From RYN-111 sp046723735 (GTDB taxonomy: Bacteria; Actinomycetota; Actinomycetes; Mycobacteriales; SCTD01), in NCBI GenBank assembly GCA_046723735.1, contig JBKOVB010000056.1, positions 26,285 to 90,284 on the forward strand: 64,000 bases of DNA, read 5' to 3'. This document shows positions 38,914 to 51,092 of this stretch, piece after piece; positions within the stretch are counted from its first letter, which is position 1; every line of letters starts with the position of its first letter. The notes under the pieces were generated by a model. It was not told the DNA's origin, ran no database searches, and saw nothing but the letters and a program-made list of their open reading frames with translations. The translations under genes were made by a program, and so were the position numbers.

Positions 38914-38952
38914 GGCCGGTACGGCGGGCAGCAGGTGCTCGCCGTACCGGCC
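38914..38952 (-). terminator. perfect hairpin between rpoB and rpoC
   Basis: GGCCGGTACGGCG (38914-38926) pairs perfectly with CGCCGTACCGGCC (38940-38952) around a 13-base loop, 5 bases after the rpoB stop. It has no U tract. A full terminator here would starve rpoC, so partial termination or mRNA processing is more likely. Confidence 0.55.
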
Positions 38953-38957
38953 GGCCG

Positions 38958-42386
<3,429 letters not shown>

Positions 42387-42586
42387 GAGTGGGTCCTTCC
42401 GAGGACGCCAGTGATCAGCCGGCGTCCGGTTGCGGTCTCAGCGGCGCACGCACACTCGACCGGCTGCACCGAGCATCGGGCTCGTGCAGGTATATGACGG
42501 GAGGCAGCGCAACAAGGAAGTGTACGTGAAAGGGCAGCCGCCTGTCGAGGCGGGGCCAGCGTCTCTCCCGTCACAGCGAGTGCACC

Positions 42587-42616
42587 ACAGTGATGCCTCG
42601 TGCGGTCCCACGTCAA
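42587..42616 (-). promoter_or_regulatory. candidate rpoBC promoter
   Basis: On the minus strand TTGACG (42616-42611) is followed after 18 bases by CACTGT (42592-42587), a moderate match. It lies in the 265-base spacer between the mce operon and rpoB and would give a leader of about 200 bases. Confidence 0.35.
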
Positions 42617-42651
42617 GGGCTCTCGTCCGCGTGGCGAAGGACGTTCCCGGT

Positions 42652-43596
42652 TCAGAACGCCCGGATGTCCTCGATCAGCCAGTGCCCGTTCTTCTTGACC
42701 AGGGTCATCTCGAGCCGGCTCTGCGTGAGCTTGGAGCCCGAGACCAGGCTGCTCGTCGACTGCTGGTCGACGAAGGCGAGCACGGTGACCCGCCCCGGCT
42801 TCGCGCGGACCACACCGGCGTCGCTCACGTCCGCGACGACCACCGCCTTGTAACGCGGCGCGACGTCCTTGATGATCTTTCCGGTGGTCCGCTCGTACTC
42901 GCTGCGGAACTGGCCGGTGGTGGCGTCCTTGCCGGCGGCGATGTCCTTGTCGAGGTGGCGGTAGTCGTAGCTGAACACGGCCCGGGCTCCGGCCCGCGCG
43001 GCGTCGAGCGCCCCCTCGCGGTCGTCCTGCAGCGAGGTGGCCCAGGGCAGCTTCGGCCAGAACAGCAGCGCGAGCAGCACGATGCCCAGCACCGCCAGCA
43101 CCGCGACCGCGCCCACGAGCAGCCCGAGCCCTCGACGACCACCGGGTACGGCGGCGGCCGGCTCCTCGGCAGGTGGCGCCTCGTCGATTGGGGGCTCCGG
43201 CTCCTCGACGCGCTCCGGCTCCTCGACTGGTGGCGCCTGCTCGATGGCGAGCTCCGGCTCCTCGGGCTGAGCCTGCTCGACCGCCTCCCGTTCCGGCTGC
43301 TGCGACTGGTCCTGGGCGGCGAGCGCCGCGGCCACGAGCGGCTCCTGCGCCTCGGCGCTGAGCGGCTGCTCCTCGAAGGCCTCGTCGGGCTGCTCGTCAC
43401 GTGCGTCGTCCTCAGCACCGGCCAGGTCGGCGGGCGCGTCGGCCGGGCGGTAGCGCGGGTCGTCGTACTCCGGGTCGTACGGCGGCTCGTCGGGCAGCGG
43501 CACGTCGTCGTGCGGCGCAGAGGCGGCCGGGGGCGTCGGCGAGGCCGGTCCCCAGGAGCGCTCCGGCTCCTGCTGCGGGTTCTCGGGGATCGTCAT
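42652..43596 (-). CDS. Mce-associated membrane protein with long acidic N-terminal region
   Basis: A 314-residue protein with about 150 N-terminal residues rich in Glu, Pro, Ala and Asp (likely disordered, cytoplasmic), one membrane helix at 156-180 (LGLLVGAVAVLAVLGIVLLA), and an extracytoplasmic domain containing FSYDYRHLDKDIAAGKDATT and ending KKNGHWLIEDIRAF. This is the pattern of Mam/Mas proteins found at the 3' ends of actinobacterial mce operons, which help stabilize the importer. It follows its smaller paralogue by 2 bases and is the last gene of the operon. Confidence 0.85.
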   Translation of the reverse strand: MTIPENPQQEPERSWGPASPTPPAASAPHDDVPLPDEPPYDPEYDDPRYRPADAPADLAGAEDDARDEQPDEAFEEQPLSAEAQEPLVAAALAAQDQSQQPEREAVEQAQPEEPELAIEQAPPVEEPERVEEPEPPIDEAPPAEEPAAAVPGGRRGLGLLVGAVAVLAVLGIVLLALLFWPKLPWATSLQDDREGALDAARAGARAVFSYDYRHLDKDIAAGKDATTGQFRSEYERTTGKIIKDVAPRYKAVVVADVSDAGVVRAKPGRVTVLAFVDQQSTSSLVSGSKLTQSRLEMTLVKKNGHWLIEDIRAF

Positions 43597-43598
43597 CC

Positions 43599-44141
43599 TC
43601 AGCTCACCGGCTGCAGGTCGGCGACGAGCCAGCGCCCGCCGTGCTTCTCGAGGTCGACCTTCCAGCGCTCGTTGACCACCTGCCCGCCGGGCGTGGTGGC
43701 GTCCCTGACCGTGCGGTCGGTCGCGACGAGCACCGTCGCGGAGCTCGCGTCCACCCTGACCACTGCGGCTGACAGCACCTTGGCGCTCGACGCCGTCCGG
43801 TGCTGCTTGATCAGGCCCTTCAGGTCGTCCTGGGAGCGCCGGAACTGGTCGCGGAACGTCCCTGTCGCACCGGAGAGCACGGCCGCCAGGTCACGGTCGA
43901 TCGTGGTCGCGCTGAGGCTGTCCAGGTTGACGATCTCCTGCCGGGCGGCGGCCACGGAATCCGCCCGCGCGGCGTCCAGGTCGTTGTCGTGCTTGCGGTC
44001 GACGAGCCAGAACGCGGCCAGCACGGCGTCCACGACGAGCAGCAGGGCGACGAGCACGACAAGCACCGTCGTACGACGGGAGCGGGGCTGGGCCGGCTCG
44101 ACCACGTGTTCCGTGTCGAGCTCCGGGGAGGTCTCGGTCAC
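43599..44141 (-). CDS. Mce-associated membrane protein
   Basis: A 180-residue paralogue of the next gene: short cytoplasmic N-terminus, membrane helix at about 25-47 (TVLVVLVALLLVVDAVLAAF), then an extracytoplasmic domain with LSGATGTFRDQFRRSQDDLK and ending KHGGRWLVADLQPVS. I choose GTG 44141, which overlaps the mceF stop by four bases; an in-frame start further upstream would be read from inside mceF. It probably works with the six Mce proteins in the cell envelope. Confidence 0.84.
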   Translation of the reverse strand: MTETSPELDTEHVVEPAQPRSRRTTVLVVLVALLLVVDAVLAAFWLVDRKHDNDLDAARADSVAAARQEIVNLDSLSATTIDRDLAAVLSGATGTFRDQFRRSQDDLKGLIKQHRTASSAKVLSAAVVRVDASSATVLVATDRTVRDATTPGGQVVNERWKVDLEKHGGRWLVADLQPVS

Positions 44142-45490
44142 GAGTGCCGCAGCGGGTCCATGAGCAGCCACTGCCACGAGCTGGTGCCGAACACCGACGC
44201 GACGCCCATGGTGCTGCCGACGGTGTAGCGCTGCCCGTCGCTCGTGATCGCGTGCCCGGTGGCCGGGTCGAAGTCCGCGAACATCGTGGTCCATCCTGCC
44301 TGGCTCGAGAGCCCGGCACCCTTCACGGTGGTCGAGCTGCCGCCGCCCGCGTCGTTCGGGAAGGGCCGCAGCCCCTCGGCGCGCGGCGCGTTCGCTGCAC
44401 CCCGCACGTCGACCGTCGAGCCCTTCGACAGCGAGCAGTAGGCGTTGAAGTTCGACGTGCGCGAACGGGTGTCGTCGGGGTCACGCCGCTTCGTGCCAGC
44501 GTAGCCCTTGTCGCTTGCGGGGCACACGGCCGGCGACTGAGACGTCACGAAGCCGAAGTGCGCGGTGCCGTCCCCGGGCGTGACGGTGAAGCCACCGGCC
44601 ACGACGTTGGGGTAGGTGACGAGGATCTGCCGCAGCGCGGGGATGCGCACCGCCTGCACCTGAGCCACGAAGGCCAGGTTGCCGAGCAACGGCGGCAGGG
44701 TGGTGCGAGTCGCGTCGAGCAGCGAGGTCGTGGTCGCCGCGGCGTCCGCACCCGTCCTGAAGAGCTTGCGGAAGTCCGGGTCGCTGGCGCGCAGCTGCGT
44801 GCTCAGCTGGGCCAGGTCGGCGCTGTAGGAGCGCAGCGCCGAGCCGACCTGGAGCTGAGTGGCCAGCACCGGACGGCTCTGGTTGATCAGCGCCAAGGTC
44901 TGGGGCAGGTTCTGCGACGCGGTGGTCGTGAGCTGGTCGCTCGCGTCGATGAGGCGCTGCAGGTCGTCGTCGGCGCCGTTGACCGCCGTACCCAGCTCGT
45001 CCAGGACCGTGGTGAGGTCCTCGAGGTCGACGCTGCGCACGAGGCGGTCGAGGTTCACCACCAGCTGGGTGGGCTGGATCGGGATGGCGGTCCGCTCCAC
45101 CGGGATGACGTCGCCCGCGGTGAGGTAGTCGGTGCCGTCGTTCTGCGGCTGCAGGTCGACGTACTGCTCGCCGATCGCGGAGCGGTTGGCGACCACGGCC
45201 TTGGTGGGGCTCGGCACCTTCGTCCCGGGCCGCAGCCGCAACGCGACGCGCACCCCGTCCGGCTGCAGCTCCAGCTTCTCGACCCGGCCGACCGGCACGC
45301 CGCGGTAGGTGACCTCGGCGCCGACGAAGATCCCGCCCGAGTCGCGGAAGTCGGCCTTGACGAGGTAGCCCTTGTCGTAGCCCGGCACGAACCGGCCCAG
45401 GTTGGCGTAACGCGCGCCGGCGTACACCACGCCCAGGGTCGCGATGAGGAAAAAGACCAGCAGCTGCAGCTTGGTGGACCGGGTGATCAC
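44138..45490 (-). CDS. mceF: Mce family protein, MceF position
   Basis: A 450-residue MlaD/Mce protein: membrane anchor at about 7-25 (KLQLLVFFLIATLGVVYAGA), MlaD domain at about 38-120 (VKADFRDSGGIFVGAEVTYR, then GVPVGRVEKLEL), a helical stretch to about 290, then a C-terminal domain with three Cys in the last half. Mce A-F proteins form a tunnel that carries lipids from the outer layers to the YrbE permease. Sixth mce gene of the operon; the start overlaps mceE by four bases. Confidence 0.93.
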   Translation of the reverse strand: MITRSTKLQLLVFFLIATLGVVYAGARYANLGRFVPGYDKGYLVKADFRDSGGIFVGAEVTYRGVPVGRVEKLELQPDGVRVALRLRPGTKVPSPTKAVVANRSAIGEQYVDLQPQNDGTDYLTAGDVIPVERTAIPIQPTQLVVNLDRLVRSVDLEDLTTVLDELGTAVNGADDDLQRLIDASDQLTTTASQNLPQTLALINQSRPVLATQLQVGSALRSYSADLAQLSTQLRASDPDFRKLFRTGADAAATTTSLLDATRTTLPPLLGNLAFVAQVQAVRIPALRQILVTYPNVVAGGFTVTPGDGTAHFGFVTSQSPAVCPASDKGYAGTKRRDPDDTRSRTSNFNAYCSLSKGSTVDVRGAANAPRAEGLRPFPNDAGGGSSTTVKGAGLSSQAGWTTMFADFDPATGHAITSDGQRYTVGSTMGVASVFGTSSWQWLLMDPLRHS

Positions 45491-46731
45491 GACAGGCCTC
45501 CCAGCAGTAGCCGCACCAGCCCGGTCGGGTCGTCGCCGACCACCTGGCTGACGGGCACGGTCACCGTGCCGCCCAGCGGCAGCGACGGCAGCGACGGGAG
45601 GGGCAGCGGCTTGGGCGTGCTCGTCGAGCCCGGCACCTTCGGGGCCTTCGGCAGCGGCGCCAGCGACGGGAGGGGTAGCGGCAGCCCCCCGGTGCCCCCG
45701 CCGGTGAGGTTGTCGAGCAGGTCGGTGACGCTCGTGTCGATCGTGATGTAGAGGTTGGCGTAGTCACCGCGGATGCCGCCCCGACCCTCGGGCGAGGCGA
45801 CGGTCTTCGGGAAGGGGTACGTCGTGAGCAGCTCGAGCGCGTTCGGCAGGTCGTTGCCGGCCCGGGCAAGCTGCGACAGCACGGGCTCCAGCGCCTTGAG
45901 GTCGGCCACCGTGGCCTGCTGGGTCTGCTCGATGACACGCGTCGCGACGGTGCCGAGGTTGTTCAGCCCCTTGAGCACCTTGGTGAGCTGAGCCCGCTCG
46001 TCGGCCAGGACGGCCGCGCCGCGGGGCAGGTCGCGCAGCGCGACGTCGAGCGTCTGCCGACGTGCGGCGAGCCGGCTGCTGAGACGGTCGAGCCCGTCGA
46101 GCGCCGCGGTGATCTTGCCCTTCTGGGCGTCCAGGCCGCCCATGAAGGCGGTGAGCTGACGCAGGAAGTCGCGGACCTGCGGCTCGCGACCGGTGAGGGC
46201 CTTCGCGAGCTCGCTGTTGATCACCTGGAGCTGCTCCAGGCTGCCGCCGTTGAGCACCAGCGAGAGGGCGCCGAGCACCTCTTCGATGTCGGCGTTGCGC
46301 TGGGTGCGGCGCAGGTCGATGTACATGCCGTCGCGCAGCCGCCCGACGGGGGTCGCGGGCCGCTCGAGGCTGACGAACTTCTCGCCGAGCAGCGAGGTCT
46401 GGCGCAGGCTGGCCGTGGCGTTCTCGGGCAGCACGACGTCCTTGTCGATGCTCACCGTGACGAGGGCGGTGTAGCCGTCCTTGGTGAGCTCGATCTTGCG
46501 GACGGAGCCGACCGTGACGTCGTCGACCTTCACCGCCGACTGCGGCACCAGGTCGAGGACGTCGGTGAACTCGATCTTCACCTGGTAGCCGCCGCCCCCC
46601 GCACCGCCGGGGAGGGGGAAGCTCGCGGCGCCCTTGAAGGTGCACCCGGACAGCACCAGCCCGACCGCGAGCGCGGCGCCCGCCGTACGGAGGAACCGGC
46701 CGCGCGCACCGCGGCCGCTCGCGGCGCTCAT
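45487..46731 (-). CDS. mceE: Mce family lipoprotein, MceE position
   Basis: A 414-residue Mce protein with a lipoprotein signal: basic N-terminus, hydrophobic AALAVGLVL, and lipobox LSGC with the modified Cys near residue 29. The MlaD domain follows (VKIEFTDVLDLVPQSAVKVD, then DVTVGSVRKIEL). The C-terminal region is rich in Leu, Pro and Lys repeats. In mycobacterial operons the fifth mce gene is the lipoprotein (LprK/LprN type), as here. Overlaps mceD and mceF by four bases each. Confidence 0.92.
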   Translation of the reverse strand: MSAASGRGARGRFLRTAGAALAVGLVLSGCTFKGAASFPLPGGAGGGGYQVKIEFTDVLDLVPQSAVKVDDVTVGSVRKIELTKDGYTALVTVSIDKDVVLPENATASLRQTSLLGEKFVSLERPATPVGRLRDGMYIDLRRTQRNADIEEVLGALSLVLNGGSLEQLQVINSELAKALTGREPQVRDFLRQLTAFMGGLDAQKGKITAALDGLDRLSSRLAARRQTLDVALRDLPRGAAVLADERAQLTKVLKGLNNLGTVATRVIEQTQQATVADLKALEPVLSQLARAGNDLPNALELLTTYPFPKTVASPEGRGGIRGDYANLYITIDTSVTDLLDNLTGGGTGGLPLPLPSLAPLPKAPKVPGSTSTPKPLPLPSLPSLPLGGTVTVPVSQVVGDDPTGLVRLLLGGLS

Positions 46732-47861
46732 CGGGACACCTCCAGGATGCCGCCGAGCGTGAGGTCACGGCCCACCGGCGCCGTCGGCGCGCGGCGCGGG
46801 GCGGACGGCGCGGACGACACGTGCGGCAGGCCGCCGCCGAGCAGCGCGTTGCACTGCGTCACGGACTGCCCGGCGATCGCCAGCAGGTTGCAGAGCACGC
46901 CGGCAGGGCCGCCCTGGGAGCCGCTGTTGTCGCGGGTGTCGAGCGTGCCCGACCCGGAGTTGTAGGCCAGCTGCAGGTTCGACAACGCGGTCGGAGCGGT
47001 GTCGAGGAACTCCCGCAGGGCGCGGCGCTGCTTCACCAGCACGCCGGTGACGGAGGCCAGGTCGGCGACGTTGGCGGTGATGCTGTCCTTGTTCTCCTTG
47101 ACGAACGCGGAGACCTCGGCGAGTGCCGACGCGAGCTGCCGGATCGCCCGTGCGAGGTCGGTGCGCTCGCCGTTGAGCTGGTCGGCGACGGCGGCGAGGT
47201 CGAGGTTGAAGGCCCGCACCGCGGCGTCGTTGGCCGCCAGCGCGCTCGTGAGCTGCTGCAGGTTGCCGATCGTCCCGAACAGGTCGCTGCGGTTGTCGGC
47301 GAGCGTCTTCACGGCCGTCGACAGACTCGTCAACGTGGTGTTGAGCCGCTGTCCGTTGCCGTCGAGGTTGGCCGCGCCGACTGAGATCAGGTCGGACAGG
47401 GCGCCGTTCTTGTTAGCTCCGTCCGGGCCGAGCGCCTGGTTGAGCTTGTCGATGTTGGCGTAGATCTGGTCGAGCTCGATGGGCGCCGCGGTGCGGTCGA
47501 GGCCGAGGTGGGAGCGGTCGGCGAGCGTCGGGCCGGCGGTCCAGACGGGGGTGAGCTGGACGTACCGGTCGCTGACGATCGACGGGGCGACGAGCACGGC
47601 CTTCGCGTCGGCCGGGATCTTGTACGACGCGTCGTAGGTCATGTCCAGGCGCACCTTGGTGCCCTGGGGGGTGATCTTGGTGACCTCGCCGATCCGCACG
47701 CCGAGCACGCGGACGTCGCTGTGGACGTACACGCCGACGGCGCGGTCGAAGTCGGCGGAGAACGTCTTCGTCGAGCCGCCGCCGAGCAGCCCGCAGCCCG
47801 AGGCGGCACCGGCCGTGGCGAGGAGCGTCAGGAGCGCCAGCAGGCGCGTGCGCAGGCGCAT
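46728..47861 (-). CDS. mceD: Mce family protein, MceD position, with lipobox
   Basis: A 377-residue Mce protein. I choose ATG 47861, which shares a base with the mceC stop (TGATG); this gives a clean signal MRLRTRLLALLTLLATAG followed by ASGC, a second probable lipobox in this operon. The MlaD domain has FDRAVGVYVHSDVRVLGVRI; the rest is helical, ending in a Ser/Ala/Pro-rich tail. A lipid anchor on MceD as well as MceE is not the mycobacterial pattern. Confidence 0.9.
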   Translation of the reverse strand: MRLRTRLLALLTLLATAGAASGCGLLGGGSTKTFSADFDRAVGVYVHSDVRVLGVRIGEVTKITPQGTKVRLDMTYDASYKIPADAKAVLVAPSIVSDRYVQLTPVWTAGPTLADRSHLGLDRTAAPIELDQIYANIDKLNQALGPDGANKNGALSDLISVGAANLDGNGQRLNTTLTSLSTAVKTLADNRSDLFGTIGNLQQLTSALAANDAAVRAFNLDLAAVADQLNGERTDLARAIRQLASALAEVSAFVKENKDSITANVADLASVTGVLVKQRRALREFLDTAPTALSNLQLAYNSGSGTLDTRDNSGSQGGPAGVLCNLLAIAGQSVTQCNALLGGGLPHVSSAPSAPRRAPTAPVGRDLTLGGILEVSR

Positions 47862-48841
47862 CAGAAGCTCCCAGGGCCGAAGCCGGACGGGTTCGTCAGG
47901 TTCCACACGTAGGTGTCGAACCAGCGCCCGTTGCCCAGGTTGTTGGCGAACAGCCGGACGAAGGCCGCCATGCGGGGCAGCGCGACGTCGAGGTTCTGCT
48001 GGTTCTTCCGCAGGACCGCGGCCACGCCCCGCAGGCTGTCCAGGGCCGGCTTGAGGTTGGCCCGGTTCTCGCGGACCAGCGCGGTGAGCTGCTCGGAGAG
48101 CTCGGTCGTGGTGACGAGCAGGCGGTGGATCGCCTCACGCCTGGCCTTGACCTCCTGGAGCACCAGGTCGGCCTCCTTGAGGAAGGCCACCAGGTCCTGG
48201 TCACGGCTGGCCAGCACCGCCGTCACGCCGCGGGCGTGCTGCAGGAGCGCCCGCAGCTTCGCGTCGCGGGAGGCGATGGTGGACGACAGTCGGGACAGAC
48301 CGACGAGCGAGGCCTTGACGTCGGGCGGAGAGGCACGGAAGTCGTCAGCGAGAGTCGAGAACGACCTGGCCAGGAGTGTGGTGTCGACGTCCCCGATGGT
48401 GCTGGCGAGCTGCTGGAACGCCGGAGAGATGTCGAAGGGCGCCGACGTGCGCGAGACCGGGATCGGGGTGTCAGGGTCGAGCGTGCCGGGACCGTCCGGC
48501 TCCAGCGCGACGTACTTGCGGCCCAGAACTGTCTTGATCTTGATTGCGGCACGCGTCTCGGTCCCGAGGTGAACCCCCTTGACGCGCAGCTTGACTGCGA
48601 CGTGGTCGCCCTCGAGCGAGATGCCGACGACCTTGCCGACCTTCACGCCGGCGACGCGCACCTCGTCCATCTTCTGCAGCCCGGCGGCCTCGCTGAAGTC
48701 AGCCTCGTAGACCTTGCCGCTGCCCACGAAGGGCAGCCGGTCGCTCGCGAAGGCGGCTGCCACCAGCGCGAGGATGACGGCGATGCCGACCGCGCCGATC
48801 ACGGTCTTGTTCCGCTCGCGGAACGGCGTCACTGGTCGCAC
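47861..48841 (-). CDS. mceC: Mce family protein, MceC position
   Basis: A 326-residue Mce protein: membrane anchor at about 12-31 (VIGAVGIAVILALVAAAFAS), MlaD domain with YEADFSEAAGLQKMDEVRVA and GVKVGKVVGISL, then helices predicted to form the needle. The C-terminus is short and lacks the Pro-rich extension common in MceC of mycobacteria. The start is GTG 48841, four bases after the mceB stop; a second GTG three codons in is also possible. Confidence 0.91.
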   Translation of the reverse strand: MRPVTPFRERNKTVIGAVGIAVILALVAAAFASDRLPFVGSGKVYEADFSEAAGLQKMDEVRVAGVKVGKVVGISLEGDHVAVKLRVKGVHLGTETRAAIKIKTVLGRKYVALEPDGPGTLDPDTPIPVSRTSAPFDISPAFQQLASTIGDVDTTLLARSFSTLADDFRASPPDVKASLVGLSRLSSTIASRDAKLRALLQHARGVTAVLASRDQDLVAFLKEADLVLQEVKARREAIHRLLVTTTELSEQLTALVRENRANLKPALDSLRGVAAVLRKNQQNLDVALPRMAAFVRLFANNLGNGRWFDTYVWNLTNPSGFGPGSF

Positions 48842-48845
48842 CCCC

Positions 48846-49832
48846 TCACTTCTGGCACCGCGCTGCGCTGTTCACGACCTGCACCCCGTTCACCTGCACG
48901 CCGCAGAGGTAGAAGTTGAACCAGCCGCCGTACGTCGCGGTGGCCACGATGCGGTTGAGCTTCTCGGGCAGCCGCTGAAGGACGCCGTCCACCACCGGAC
49001 CGTTGTCGTCGAGCGTCTTGGCCAAGGTGCGCAGGGAGGCGATGTCGCTGCGCACACCGGGGCGGATGCCCGCGAGCAGCCCGGCGGTCGCGTCGGTGAG
49101 GTCGCCGATCCCCGCGATCGACTGACCGATGCTGGTCCGGTCGGCGGCGAAACCGGCGCTGAGCCGGCGCAGCTGCACGATGAGACTGGACAGGTCGGCA
49201 TCCCGCTGGTCGACGGTGGCGAGCACGGCCGTGAGGTTGTCGACGACGCGTCCGATCACCGCGTCCTTGTCGGCCAGCGAGTTCGTGAGCGACGCCGTCC
49301 GCTGGAGCAGGGCGTCGACCGTGCCGCCCTCCCCTTGCAGCGTCTTGACGATCTCGAACGACACGTCGTTGACCGTCTTCGGGTCGAGCGCCTGGAACAG
49401 CGGCCGGAAGCCGTTGAACAGCACCGTCAGGTCCAGCGCCGGACGCGTGCGCGACACGGGCACGGTGGCACCGGACTTCATGGTCGCCGTCGAGCCGGTG
49501 CCCTCCTCGATGGCGAGGTAGCGCTCGCCGACCAGGTTGCGGTAACGCAGCTGCAGGACGTTGCCCTCGGTGAGGTGCCGATTGCCCTCGAGCTGGAAGG
49601 TCACCTCGGCGGTGTCACCCTTCAGGCCGATGCCCTTGACGGTGCCGACCTTGACGCCCGCGATCCGCACCTCGTTGCCGGGCAGCAGCCCGGTGACGTC
49701 GGTGAACATGGCGTGGTAGCTCGTCGTCGCGCCGACGCCGAAGTTGCCGATCGTGGCAGCCAGCACGAACGTCAGCATCGAGGTGACCACGATGAAGACG
49801 ATCAGCTTGACGAGCGCGCCCGTGGTCTTCAC
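48846..49832 (-). CDS. mceB: Mce family protein, MceB position
   Basis: A 328-residue Mce protein: anchor at about 7-28 (LVKLIVFIVVTSMLTFVLAA), MlaD domain with YHAMFTDVTGLLPGNEVRIA and GVKVGTVKGIGL, followed by a long helical region and a C-terminus with two Cys (YLCGVQVNG, ARCQK) that could form a disulfide. The start overlaps mceA by four bases. Confidence 0.91.
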   Translation of the reverse strand: MKTTGALVKLIVFIVVTSMLTFVLAATIGNFGVGATTSYHAMFTDVTGLLPGNEVRIAGVKVGTVKGIGLKGDTAEVTFQLEGNRHLTEGNVLQLRYRNLVGERYLAIEEGTGSTATMKSGATVPVSRTRPALDLTVLFNGFRPLFQALDPKTVNDVSFEIVKTLQGEGGTVDALLQRTASLTNSLADKDAVIGRVVDNLTAVLATVDQRDADLSSLIVQLRRLSAGFAADRTSIGQSIAGIGDLTDATAGLLAGIRPGVRSDIASLRTLAKTLDDNGPVVDGVLQRLPEKLNRIVATATYGGWFNFYLCGVQVNGVQVVNSAARCQK

Positions 49833-51091
49833 GACAGCCCCACCGTGTTCCCTCCCGCGAGCGGTCCGAGGAGCAGGCCGACCACGTCGGGGACCTGCGC
49901 CGCCGGGACGTCGAGCAGTGGCGCCGACACGACCGCGAGCGCGGGGTTGGTGGTGAGCAGCCGTGCCTGGGCGCTCTTGGTGGTCGACGTCTGGTAGCCG
50001 TCGTCGAAGCGCGCCTCCGGCATGGGGACCTTCGGGTGCGGCAGCCCGTCGCAGTACGGCGCGCGCGCGTCGCGGTACTTCGGCTCCTGGCCCGGCGCGT
50101 AGCCACCCTGGTCGAGGATCGCCTCGACAGTGATGTGCAGGCCGGCCTGCTTGCCGCCGAAGGCGTTCTCGAGGATGGGCTCGTAGCTCGACAGGCCCTT
50201 GAGGAAACAGGGGTACTCGGGCGCGTACCGCGCGAACAGCCCGAGCACCGGCTCGGAGCTACGGGACAGCCGCACCAGGCTCTGCTCGTTGCGCGCCACG
50301 ACGGTCTGGGCGGTCTGGGCGAACCCGTCAGTCGAGGTGAGGAACCGCTCGAGCGCGGTCCGCTCGGCCACGATGCTGCGGCTGCTGGCCGCGAGGTTGT
50401 CGAGCGTCGTCAGGAGCGTGGGCGACGCGGCCGCGAGGTTGTCGCTCACGGCGCCGAGGTCGGCGAGGTCCTGGCCGATCGTCGGGACCGACGGGTTGAG
50501 CCGGCGCAGGTAGGCGCCCGTGCGCACCAGGCTCGTGCCCACCTTGTCGCCCCGGTCGCGCAGCGCCGCCGACAGGGCGTGCAGCGTGAGCGAGAGCTGG
50601 TTCGGCCGAAGGTCGCGCAGCAGCGGCAGGATGTCGTCGAGGACCTGCTCGGTCTCGAGCGCCGTCGAGGACCGGTCCTGCGGGATGACGTCGCCGGAGC
50701 GCAGGTGTTCGCCTGAGGGCTGCGCTGGCGGCACCAGCTCGACGTACTTCTCGCCGAACAGGGTCTTCGGCAGCAGCTGCGCCTGCACGTTGGCCGGGAT
50801 CTCCGCGACCTTGCCCGGGTCGAGCGCGAGATCGATCGTCGCGCCGTTGCCGGTGGAGCTGACCTTGCGCACCTCGCCCACGACCAGGCCGCGGAGCTTT
50901 ACGTCGGCCGGCGCGGAGAGCTGGTTGCCGATGTGGTCGGTCTTCAGCGTCACCTTCACCACGGGGGTGAAGGCCTTCTGGTACAGCAGCACAGTCAGCC
51001 AGACGAGCATCGCGAGCACCGCGAGGAACGCGACGCCGGAGATGCGGCGGCGGACCAGCGCGGTGCCGGTGGCGGGAGCGAGGGAGGACAC
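49829..51091 (-). CDS. mceA: Mce family protein, MceA position
   Basis: A 420-residue Mce protein: anchor at about 17-38 (SGVAFLAVLAMLVWLTVLLY), MlaD domain with LKTDHIGNQLSAPADVKLRG and LVVGEVRKVSST, a helical segment to about 280, then a tail with CFLKG and PYCDGLPH. First of the six mce genes; it starts 1 base after yrbEB. Members of this position bind sterols, fatty acids or other lipids in different species; the cargo here is unknown. Confidence 0.92.
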   Translation of the reverse strand: MSSLAPATGTALVRRRISGVAFLAVLAMLVWLTVLLYQKAFTPVVKVTLKTDHIGNQLSAPADVKLRGLVVGEVRKVSSTGNGATIDLALDPGKVAEIPANVQAQLLPKTLFGEKYVELVPPAQPSGEHLRSGDVIPQDRSSTALETEQVLDDILPLLRDLRPNQLSLTLHALSAALRDRGDKVGTSLVRTGAYLRRLNPSVPTIGQDLADLGAVSDNLAAASPTLLTTLDNLAASSRSIVAERTALERFLTSTDGFAQTAQTVVARNEQSLVRLSRSSEPVLGLFARYAPEYPCFLKGLSSYEPILENAFGGKQAGLHITVEAILDQGGYAPGQEPKYRDARAPYCDGLPHPKVPMPEARFDDGYQTSTTKSAQARLLTTNPALAVVSAPLLDVPAAQVPDVVGLLLGPLAGGNTVGLS

Positions 51092-51092
51092 G

